Assembly (NCBI RefSeq): GCF_005503355.1
Contig: NZ_SCMK01000036.1
Span: 1 to 38,551, forward strand
Source: Sphingomonas sp. 1F27F7B
GTDB lineage: Bacteria > Pseudomonadota > Alphaproteobacteria > Sphingomonadales > Sphingomonadaceae
Length of the DNA: 38,551 nt
Direction of reading: 5' to 3'
Below the pieces are notes generated by a model. It saw only the letters and a list, made by a program, of their open reading frames with translations, had not been told where the DNA came from and did not search any database. A program made the translations under genes and the position numbers. Positions within the stretch are counted from its first letter, which is position 1. Each line of letters begins with the position of its first letter. This document shows, piece by piece, positions 7,769-13,573 of the stretch.

Positions 7769-8032
7769 ATGATTGATGTTCGGCCAGATTGCCTATTGCC
7801 CGCCGATCAGGGGTGGCAGCAGCCGACGCCGGATGAGGTAAGGGCGATCCTCAAAGCAGCGGACATGACAGGCGGCAGCGCGTCCAAGTTTCTAGGCTTG
7901 AGCAATACCCGCGTTATTCGGCGCTGGACGGGCGGCGACGATCAGATTCCCTATTCGGCATGGGCGCTGCTGTGCGCGGCTGCGGGTTTGGGAAATATTT
8001 GGGAACGCCAGAACGACGATTTTAGCGGCTAA
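7769..8032 (+). CDS. Small HTH protein downstream of klcA
   Basis: An 87-residue protein. Residues about 16-60 (PTPDEVRAILKAADMTGGSA, FLGLSNTRVIRRWTGG) look like a divergent XRE-type helix-turn-helix, followed by a motif (IPYSAWALLCAAAGLGNIW) that I associate with short regulators encoded next to klcA-type genes. I cannot name a function. GGAGGA lies 12 bases before the ATG at 7769; an in-frame ATG at 7733 is an alternative. The gene ends exactly in the OB site: its last codons GAT TTT AGC GGC TAA are part of the operator, giving the tail DFSG. It is probably co-transcribed with klcA. Confidence 0.7.
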   Translation: MIDVRPDCLLPADQGWQQPTPDEVRAILKAADMTGGSASKFLGLSNTRVIRRWTGGDDQIPYSAWALLCAAAGLGNIWERQNDDFSG

Positions 8033-8034
8033 AA
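8020..8034. promoter_or_regulatory. KorB operator (OB) upstream of the korA operon
   Basis: Perfect palindrome TTTTAGCGGCTAAAA, 27 bases before the -35 box of the operon promoter and overlapping the stop codon of the preceding gene. Confidence 0.88.
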
Positions 8035-8061
8035 TTGTTGCCGTTCGGACTTTACGGGGGC

Positions 8062-8090
8062 TTGACACGGTTCGGGATGCTGTCATTATA
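8062..8090 (+). promoter_or_regulatory. Promoter of the kleE-like/korA/incC/korB operon (copy B)
   Basis: TTGACA (8062-8067), 17 bases, ATTATA (8085-8090). The following leader repeats that of klcA. CGGTTGTGACCG (8092-8103) is a short palindrome over the start point and a candidate KorA operator. The RK2 KorA site GTTTAGCTAAAC was not seen in the window. Confidence 0.8.
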
Positions 8091-8137
8091 TCGGTTGTGA
8101 CCGGGCAACCCGCCAAGGTCGAAACCGGAGTATTCCG

Positions 8138-8467
8138 ATGAAAGCGAAAATTCCCCCGCTGCCCGCACGTTTTGCGGTCATGCGGCTTCCCAATCCTCCA
8201 CCCGCATGGGAGGGCAACCGCGTGGATTACGTCATTGCGGCCGTCTGGACGTTCGGAGTCCTGATCTGGACCGTCGCGCGCTTCATCATCCCGCTTGTCG
8301 TTTTCTGGCAGTTCTGCCGGATGCTCTGGTATTGGAACACGCCAGATGTTCATGCCGGTTGGCAGTTCCTCGCCTATTACGCGGTCTATATCGCCCTCTA
8401 CATCTTCCTTGGCGTCTATGAGCCGAAGCTATACCGCGAGAAGAATCGCGGCAGGCGCAATGGATAA
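8138..8467 (+). CDS. Small membrane protein in the kleE/kleF position
   Basis: A 109-residue protein with two hydrophobic helices (about 31-58 and 74-94) joined by a segment with RMLWYWNTPDVHAGWQF. This segment and the position directly before korA recall KleE of IncP plasmids, a membrane protein linked to stable inheritance. I am not certain enough to assign the symbol. The ATG at 8138 ends the duplicated leader; no strong Shine-Dalgarno other than CGGAG is seen. It overlaps korA by eight bases, so the two are coupled. First gene of the central control operon. Confidence 0.7.
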   Translation: MKAKIPPLPARFAVMRLPNPPPAWEGNRVDYVIAAVWTFGVLIWTVARFIIPLVVFWQFCRMLWYWNTPDVHAGWQFLAYYAVYIALYIFLGVYEPKLYREKNRGRRNG

Positions 8468-8759
8468 ACGCTTGAGCGCGTCGGCCTTTGAGCGAGCTGC
8501 TGGACGGCTCAATATCGCGGCGCGTCCGCTCGACATGGCGCGCGCCGTTCTGGTGGACGGTGAAGCGCAATCGGCCGTGGCGAAGCGCGAAGGCGTGTCC
8601 CGCAATGCCGTTTGTCTGGCGGTCAACCGGATTTGGAACGCGCATAGCGAGGTTCCCGAAGGTTTCGAGCGTGTGACGGCGATTTTACCGAAACATAAAG
8701 CCTTCCTTGTGCGGCAATGGCAGCGCGAGGCGGTGGAAAGATTGGACGCCAAACGATGA
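8460..8759 (+). CDS. korA: KorA (TrfB-family global repressor)
   Basis: A 99-residue repressor of the KorA/TrfB family that in IncP plasmids binds near -10 boxes of backbone promoters together with KorB. Residues about 30-58 (VDGEAQSAVAKREGVSRNAV, CLAVNRIWNAH) match the KorA helix-turn-helix. The C-terminus VPEGFERVTAILPKHKAFLVRQW matches the RP4 KorA dimerisation domain and the C-terminus of TrbA here. Its start overlaps the preceding gene and its stop overlaps incC as ATGA. The recognition helix differs from RP4, so a different operator is possible. Confidence 0.92.
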   Translation: MDKRLSASAFERAAGRLNIAARPLDMARAVLVDGEAQSAVAKREGVSRNAVCLAVNRIWNAHSEVPEGFERVTAILPKHKAFLVRQWQREAVERLDAKR

Positions 8760-9502
8760 AAACACTTGTCATAGCGAACCAGAAAGGCGGCGTTGGTAAA
8801 ACTTCAACGACCGTTCATCTTGCCTATTACTTCAAAGAACAGGGATTGAAGGTCGCAGTTATTGACTTGGACACCCAAGGAAATGCCAGCTTCACCCTTG
8901 GCGAATATGATAGCGGAGCCTTGGCGAGCGGCCTTTTCGATGCCGTGTCACAATTCGACCTGGCTAACGCCGAGGGGATCGCTGTCTTTTCCGCCGACGC
9001 GCGGTTGGCCGATCTTGAGAAACTAGATCTCGGTGCGGCTGCTGGCGCGTTCAAGCGCAGTCTGGCCGTGATCGAGGCGGAAGGCTTTGACGTGTGCCTG
9101 ATAGATACCCCCCCTTCCCTTGGGGTCCGAATGGCAGCGGCGTTGCTATCGGCCGACTTCGCCGCCTCGCCCATCGAGCTTGAAGCCTACAGCTTGCAGG
9201 GCATTGAGAAGATGGTGACGACGATCGCCAATATCCGGCGCGCGAACCCGGCGCTGAAATTCCTTGGCATGATACCGAGCAAGGTTGATGGCCGGAATCC
9301 CCGTCACGGGCAGCACCTTGACGAGCTGACCCGTGCTTATCCCCAGTTGGTCATTCCGACGCCGATCGGGAACCGGAGCAGCGTTGCGGACGCGCTGGCG
9401 TCGGGCGTGCCGGTTTGGTCGATCAAGCGGACTTCGGCGCGGAAAGCGGCGCAGGAAATGCGAGCGATGGCCCGCCACATTCAGGAAAAGATGGAGATTT
9501 GA
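8756..9502 (+). CDS. incC: IncC, ParA-family partition ATPase
   Basis: A 248-residue Walker-type ParA ATPase that, with KorB, segregates the plasmid and boosts KorB repression in IncP plasmids. The deviant Walker A KGGVGKTSTT is at residues 10-19, DLDTQGNAS near 38-46, and the Walker B region DVCLIDTPPSLGVRMA near 115-130. There is no long N-terminal extension, so it resembles the short IncC2-type form. Starts as ATGA over the korA stop and lies two bases upstream of korB. Looks intact. Confidence 0.93.
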   Translation: MKTLVIANQKGGVGKTSTTVHLAYYFKEQGLKVAVIDLDTQGNASFTLGEYDSGALASGLFDAVSQFDLANAEGIAVFSADARLADLEKLDLGAAAGAFKRSLAVIEAEGFDVCLIDTPPSLGVRMAAALLSADFAASPIELEAYSLQGIEKMVTTIANIRRANPALKFLGMIPSKVDGRNPRHGQHLDELTRAYPQLVIPTPIGNRSSVADALASGVPVWSIKRTSARKAAQEMRAMARHIQEKMEI

Positions 9503-9504
9503 CG

Positions 9505-10527
9505 ATGGCCGACAACACCGAGGACAAGAAGCCGGGCAAATCGTCCACCAAAGCCGCGCAGAAGCCCACGCAGAACGCGGGGCTAGGGTTGGAGGGGTTG
9601 GGCGACCTTTCGAGCCTCCTAGCCTCTCCTGCGGCCCCGGAGGGCGGTTCTGGCGCTCCGCTCGAATTGGAGCTGGCGCTGATTGACGAAGACCCGAACC
9701 AGCCCCGCAAGCAGTTTGACGAAAATTCGCTGGCGGAAATGGCTGATACGATCAGGGAGCGCGGCGTGAAGACGCCTATTTCCGTTCGGCCCAATCCCAA
9801 GGTGGAGGGGCGCTATCTCATCAACCACGGCGCGCGCCGCTATCGCGCGTCCCTGTTGGCCGAGAAAGTGACAATTCCGGGCTTCATCGACCCCGATTAT
9901 ACCGAGGCCGATCAGGTCATTGAGAATTTGCAGCGGGACGCTCTCACGGCCCGCGAGATTGCCGACTACATCGGCCGCGAGCTGGCCAACGGGAAAAAGA
10001 AGGGCGAGATTGCCAAAGCCATCGGGAAATCCCCGGCCTTTGTCACCCAGCACGCGGCATTGCTCGATTTGCCGGAGCCGATCGCCAAGGCGTTCCAGAG
10101 CGGGCGTTGCAAGGACGTGACGTTGATCTATGACCTTGTAGGCCTCCACAAGAAGCATAGCGAGGGCGTGGCGCGCTGGCTGGCCGATGCCGATCAGGAG
10201 ATTACGCGCGGATCGGTGCGGCTCTTGAAGGAGTTCCTTGAATCCGGCTTGAGCGGCGAGGACGAGGAGGAAGCGGGCGACGGCGAGGGCAGCGGCGGAG
10301 CTGGTGACGACGCCGGGGCCGGGGAGGAGAAGGAACCGAAAGAGGAAGACCCGCTAAAGCTGAAAAAGGCCATTGTGCAGGTTTCCCATAACAAGCGCCC
10401 TGCCCGTCTGATCCTGAATAAGCGGCCCTCGCGCGATGGCGTGGCGTGGATCAAGTATGAAGACAGCGGCGAGGAAACCGAGGCCGATCTTGGAAAAGTG
10501 CAGCTTCTTGCGCTTCTTGAAGGATAG
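9505..10527 (+). CDS. korB: KorB, ParB-family partition protein and repressor
   Basis: A 340-residue protein very similar in layout to RP4 KorB. The N-terminal motif LGDLSSLLASP (about 32-42) matches the IncC-interaction region. The ParB core includes GRYLINHGARRYRASL (102-117) and DQVIENLQRDALTAREIADY (136-155). The helix-turn-helix is at about 166-187 (GEIAKAIGKSPAFVTQHAAL). In RP4, Thr211 and Arg240 outside the helix-turn-helix give OB specificity; the matching residues here are Thr206 (KDVT) and Arg235 (EITRG). An acidic linker (250-283) leads to the C-terminal SH3-like dimer domain (KKAIVQVSHNKRPARLILN). OB sites match. It should act both as centromere-binding and as regulator, probably as a CTP-dependent clamp like other ParB proteins. 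Confidence 0.95.
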   Translation: MADNTEDKKPGKSSTKAAQKPTQNAGLGLEGLGDLSSLLASPAAPEGGSGAPLELELALIDEDPNQPRKQFDENSLAEMADTIRERGVKTPISVRPNPKVEGRYLINHGARRYRASLLAEKVTIPGFIDPDYTEADQVIENLQRDALTAREIADYIGRELANGKKKGEIAKAIGKSPAFVTQHAALLDLPEPIAKAFQSGRCKDVTLIYDLVGLHKKHSEGVARWLADADQEITRGSVRLLKEFLESGLSGEDEEEAGDGEGSGGAGDDAGAGEEKEPKEEDPLKLKKAIVQVSHNKRPARLILNKRPSRDGVAWIKYEDSGEETEADLGKVQLLALLEG

Positions 10528-10551
10528 GCCCCTACCCTCCCCAGCCTTACA

Positions 10552-10577
10552 GGCCCCGCTTGCGCGGGGCCTTTTTT
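10552..10577 (+). terminator. Intrinsic terminator after korB
   Basis: GGCCCCGC (10552-10559), loop TTGC, GCGGGGCC (10564-10571) and six T's. A strong rightward terminator closing the control operon. Confidence 0.93.
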
Positions 10578-10621
10578 ATGGCGCGAGAGGTAGGAAAATC
10601 GGATATAGTGCAAGCTGGAAA

Positions 10622-10636
10622 TTTTAGCCGCTAAAG
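10622..10636. promoter_or_regulatory. KorB operator (OB), one mismatch, before the 10.6 kb gene
   Basis: TTTTAGCCGCTAAAG: the 13-base core is perfect, with one mismatch in the outermost base. It lies nine bases before the ATG at 10645 and just after a TATAGT -10-like box (10604-10609), so bound KorB would block initiation or early transcription. Confidence 0.78.
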
Positions 10637-10644
10637 GAACGGCC

Positions 10645-11277
10645 ATGCAGGACACGCCGATTGCAGACCCGGACAAGTTTTCGCTGGACGAGGGAACGGG
10701 CGACCCACAGGCCGACGCCGACCGTCTGTTAGACGAGGCGCGCACGCTGGATAGTCAGGAAACGGCAGCTATCGCCACCGCGCCAACCGAGGAAACCTAT
10801 AACGCCCAGCTACAGACGGTCATTGAGGAGAAGGTTGAACAGGCGAACCAGATCGAGGACCGCCTAGAAAGCATGATGGAGCAGCAAACCGCCCGTTTGC
10901 AGCAAATCCAGCAGCAGCCCCCCGGCTTCCTGTCCCTGCCCGGCAAGCGCCAAGCATGGCAGGCGCGGATTGCCAACGCGCAAGCGGCCGTGCAGCGGAT
11001 CGCGGTAAGGCTGGAAGCCGTGCGCGAAATCCGCGACGGCATGGCCGTTCACGGCCCGCGCGTGGAGACGATCGCAGCGGCGAAGCTCGAATATCGAGAG
11101 CCGAAACTTGTCGATGATTTCGAGGAGCTGATGCAGGCACGCCGGTTGCATGAGCTGCACATGCGCGCGGAGCGGGAGAAGGAACAGATCAGGGAAAAGA
11201 CGGTCGAGCGCGGGGCGGACGATCGGAAACCGGCAGGGCGCACGCTCGCGCGCGGATTGGCGAGAGACGGGGGATAG
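10645..11277 (+). CDS. OB-controlled coiled-coil protein, function unknown
   Basis: A 210-residue, mostly helical, acidic then basic protein. Residues about 50-95 are Gln/Glu-rich with coiled-coil periodicity (IEEKVEQANQIEDRLESMME). PPGFLSLPGKRQAWQARIAN (about 92-111) is the most distinctive segment, and the tail is highly charged. No signal peptide, membrane helix or enzyme motif. It occupies the place that korF/korG/kfr genes have after korB in RP4 but I cannot match it to them. The OB overlapping its start ties it to the plasmid regulon. It converges with traM, 30 bases away. Possible roles are nucleoid-like or stability protein, by position only. Confidence 0.75.
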   Translation: MQDTPIADPDKFSLDEGTGDPQADADRLLDEARTLDSQETAAIATAPTEETYNAQLQTVIEEKVEQANQIEDRLESMMEQQTARLQQIQQQPPGFLSLPGKRQAWQARIANAQAAVQRIAVRLEAVREIRDGMAVHGPRVETIAAAKLEYREPKLVDDFEELMQARRLHELHMRAEREKEQIREKTVERGADDRKPAGRTLARGLARDGG

Positions 11278-11307
11278 CGCGACATGGGGGAGGGGCCTTC
11301 GCTGGCG

Positions 11308-11748
11308 TCAATGATGGAACAGCGCAGCGGCCAACACTACCAGCGCCGCGATCAGCGTCAGGCCCGACGCTAGGAGATTACGGTTAGCGACGGCCCGGCC
11401 ATCGTTCAGGGGCTTTTGCAGCCCCGTCCCGATATGCTCCCCCACTTCCTTGATGATCGCCTTCGCTGCGGCCTCCATACGCTCGTTCATGGCGGCTTCC
11501 GAGGCATCCAGCGCCGCGTTCAGCACCGATTCCGCCTTGTCGGTGATGGCAATCGACCAACGATTGCTCATGTCTTCCAGCTCGCTTTTGAACGCCTTTA
11601 GTTGCTCCTCCTGCGCATCGGCGCTTTCGCCCAGCAACATCGCGTTGATGGTTTGGAGGATCATCAAGGGATCATCGGCGGACAGCGTGACCCCGTGCTG
11701 GCGCGAGATTTCCGCGATCAGCGCCGCGATTTTTTCGTGATCGGCCAT
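11308..11748 (-). CDS. traM: TraM (IncP-type transfer protein)
   Basis: A 146-residue helical protein matching IncP TraM: IAALIAEISRQHGVTLSADD (about 7-26) followed by PLMILQTINAMLLGESADAQ (27-46), then a helical region, and a C-terminal membrane anchor (LLASGLTLIAALVVLAAALF, about 124-143). Its exact role in RP4 is not settled; it belongs to the traK-L-M operon beside oriT. The ATG shares its A with the traL stop (TAATG). No terminator is seen in the 30 bases to the converging gene. Confidence 0.88.
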   Translation of the reverse strand: MADHEKIAALIAEISRQHGVTLSADDPLMILQTINAMLLGESADAQEEQLKAFKSELEDMSNRWSIAITDKAESVLNAALDASEAAMNERMEAAAKAIIKEVGEHIGTGLQKPLNDGRAVANRNLLASGLTLIAALVVLAAALFHH

Positions 11749-12473
11749 TACACGACCTTAGCCTTGTCGAGTTCGGCAAAGACCGCATCACGAACGCGGC
11801 CGAGGCGGTGACGCTGCATCAGGGCTATGTCGCCATCGGCAAGCGTTTCCTCAAAAGTCTTGCGCGCGGCCAGCATGTCCCGAACGTCCGCCCCGAAGGT
11901 TTCCTTTTTCAGATCGGGAAGGGTGACGATTGCGGCGACCCGATCCTTTAGCTCCCGGTAGGCTTTGAGTTGTTCAAAGCTCTTACCCTCTGCCTCCACA
12001 GGCCCATGATAAGGGTTGAGCCACACGACGATTGCAGCCGGATCGGGGAAGGCTTCGGCTACCGAGGCGAAGCCTTGAAGCGTGTCGATCAGCGATTGCC
12101 CGCCCACGATAATAGTGTGCAGGATGAGCTTATGGCCCAGATCGGCAATCACGTCTGGCGCGCCGTTGTCGAACATATAGGAGGATAGGGCGCTGTAGCT
12201 GCTCGCGCCGCTGTCAATGACCACCGATTCCTTGGAACCGGCGATCATTTCCATCATCGCGTCGAATTTGCGCGGGTTTATGTCGCCGTTTTCCAGCAGC
12301 TCGACCTTGGACACGTTGAGGGACTGGAACCCGGCGAGGGTGGCGTTGATCGGATCGGTATCAATGCAGAGCGGGCTTTCGCCCCGCTTGGTCAGATATT
12401 GGGCGAGCATCGAGGCGGCGAGCGATTTGCCGACGCCTCCCTTGCCCTGCAAAACTATGTGGACGTTGCTCAT
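11748..12473 (-). CDS. traL: TraL (ParA-like ATPase of the relaxosome operon)
   Basis: A 241-residue P-loop ATPase of the MinD/ParA class matching IncP TraL. Walker A GKGGVGKS is at 10-17. SPLCIDTDPINATLAGFQSL (about 33-52), SVVIDSGASSYSALSSYM and VVWLNPYHGPVEAEGKSFEQ follow as in the RP4 protein. Its biochemical role in conjugation is not well defined. It overlaps traK by ATGA and traM by one base, so the three genes are translated as a unit reading away from oriT. Confidence 0.9.
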   Translation of the reverse strand: MSNVHIVLQGKGGVGKSLAASMLAQYLTKRGESPLCIDTDPINATLAGFQSLNVSKVELLENGDINPRKFDAMMEMIAGSKESVVIDSGASSYSALSSYMFDNGAPDVIADLGHKLILHTIIVGGQSLIDTLQGFASVAEAFPDPAAIVVWLNPYHGPVEAEGKSFEQLKAYRELKDRVAAIVTLPDLKKETFGADVRDMLAARKTFEETLADGDIALMQRHRLGRVRDAVFAELDKAKVV

Positions 12474-12850
12474 ACCAAATCCTCTTTGTTCGGAGTGGCC
12501 GGGTGGTTGAAGCGCGCCGGTTTGGGCCGGGGCGGCGGATCAGCGTCGGCCGAAGCCGCCGCTGATCGGGAAGGGGAGGGGGGCGCTGGCGCTGCCTTGG
12601 GCGGTTCCCCGGTAGCTGGCGCGCGATACCGGCGAACGAATTTGGCGAACCACGCATAGCCGAAGCTAATGCGGCCTTCCTCCGTCAGCAGCTCCCATAT
12701 GCCGCGCACCGGCCATCCTTCCGCAAGGGCTGCATCTATGTCCGATCGAGCCGCGAGGAATTGTGCGAGGTTCCGGTTTTTGCCCCCCGGCTCCCGTGAG
12801 GCCGCCCGTTCGCGCAATCGCTCCGTGAAGGATTTCCCGCTGTCTGTCAT
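12470..12850 (-). CDS. traK: TraK, oriT-binding protein
   Basis: A 126-residue basic protein matching RP4 TraK, which wraps the A+T-rich side of oriT and helps the relaxase reach nic. Seen: FLAARSDIDAALAEGWPVRG and IWELLTEEGRISFGYAWFAKFVRR in the first 80 residues, then a Pro/Ala-rich linker and a conserved-looking tail FNHPATPNKEDLV. ATG at 12850 follows GTAGGTGG at short spacing; a GTG two codons upstream is possible. First gene leftward from oriT, as in RP4. Confidence 0.88.
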   Translation of the reverse strand: MTDSGKSFTERLRERAASREPGGKNRNLAQFLAARSDIDAALAEGWPVRGIWELLTEEGRISFGYAWFAKFVRRYRAPATGEPPKAAPAPPSPSRSAAASADADPPPRPKPARFNHPATPNKEDLV

Positions 12851-13043
12851 TTCCACCTACGATATTTTTCGGCGCACAATCGGCTATAAAGCGTTCATAA
12901 ACCGGCTACGATCCGATGAACTCCCGCTATATCCTATTTTTCTGCCAGATTGGGCCGGGTGGCGCTAGATATTTTCGGGGGTGAACGATATATGATCGTT
13001 CCAGCAACAGTTTCTATTTGGCGTCTAAACGTCGAAGACGGGG
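12851..13043. promoter_or_regulatory. A+T-rich leading part of the oriT region
   Basis: Between traK and nic. It is clearly richer in A+T than its flanks, with scattered A and T tracts, the place where RP4 TraK binds bent DNA. An inverted repeat GAACGAT / ATCGTTC (12983-13001, five-base spacer) could be an operator or TraK site. It must also hold the traK promoter. Confidence 0.6.
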
Positions 13044-13139
13044 CAAGATAGGTGATGGAGGCATCCACGCAAGCGCGGATACCCCCATCACTCCCCTTAT
13101 TCGCGCCGGGGGCGCTCAACGGGAATCTTGCTCTGCGAG
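13044..13139 (-). other. oriT: oriT core with nic site (IncP type)
   Basis: On the minus strand CACCTATCTTG is followed by CCCCG; RP4 has CACCTATCCTG followed by CCCGG with the cut after the G. The predicted cut is between bases 13044 and 13043 of the minus strand. Next to it is an imperfect inverted repeat (13051-13070 with 13073-13094), matching the TraJ-binding repeat. Further on, minus-strand GCGAATAAGGG, GATTCCCGTTGAGC and CTCGCAGAGCA repeat remembered RP4 oriT blocks in the same order, and traJ follows on the same side. The C-to-T change in the nic hexamer is the main difference. Confidence 0.88.
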
Positions 13140-13170
13140 GCCGCCGCTACCGCAGCGAAGGGAAGGTGAT

Positions 13171-13557
13171 TTGAACGACAAACCCAAGGCGAAGCGCGAG
13201 CGGCACCACGTCAAGATATGGTGCAGCGCCGAGGACAAGGCGACGATTGAAGCCGCCGCACAGGCCAGCGGGTTGAGCGCGTCGGCCTATCTGCGTGTGC
13301 TTGGGCTGGGGCATCAGCCGCGCCCCATCATCGACATAGAGCAGGGGCGGGAGCTGGTGCGCGTCAACGGCGACCTTGGCCGTCTTGGCGGCCTGTTGAA
13401 GCTATGGCTTACCGACGACGCCAAGTTGGAGGAAATGGCCCCGGAACGGATGCCGGTCATCATTCGGGGCGTGCTGTCCAAGATCGAGGCCAATCAGGAC
13501 GAGCTGGCGGGGATCATCCGAAAGGTCTTGCGGTCCCGGCAAGATTTTAGCGGCTAA
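13171..13557 (+). CDS. traJ: TraJ, relaxosome accessory protein
   Basis: A 128-residue protein matching RP4 TraJ, which binds the repeat beside nic and recruits TraI. Residues about 14-48 form a ribbon-helix-helix-like region (HHVKIWCSAEDKATIEAAAQ, then SGLSASAYLRVLGLGH). REVRVNGDLGRLGGLLKLWLTDD-like sequence (about 66-86) is the family signature. The start is a TTG at 13171 preceded by GAAGGTGAT; no ATG fits the homologous N-terminus. The gene ends with the codons GAT TTT AGC GGC TAA, which belong to the OB operator before traI, the same DFSG tail as the gene ending at 8032. Confidence 0.9.
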   Translation: MNDKPKAKRERHHVKIWCSAEDKATIEAAAQASGLSASAYLRVLGLGHQPRPIIDIEQGRELVRVNGDLGRLGGLLKLWLTDDAKLEEMAPERMPVIIRGVLSKIEANQDELAGIIRKVLRSRQDFSG

Positions 13558-13559
13558 AA
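13545..13559. promoter_or_regulatory. KorB operator (OB) between traJ and traI
   Basis: Perfect palindrome TTTTAGCGGCTAAAA overlapping the traJ stop and ending 14 bases before the traI ATG. KorB here could block traI transcription or translation entry. Confidence 0.83.
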
Positions 13560-13573
13560 AAAGGGCCGCGCGG

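Noticed and set aside
7204..8103. RK2-type KorA operator GTTTAGCTAAAC at the two strong promoters
   Set aside because: The sequence was not seen. The weak palindrome CGGnTnTGnCCG is only mentioned as a candidate.
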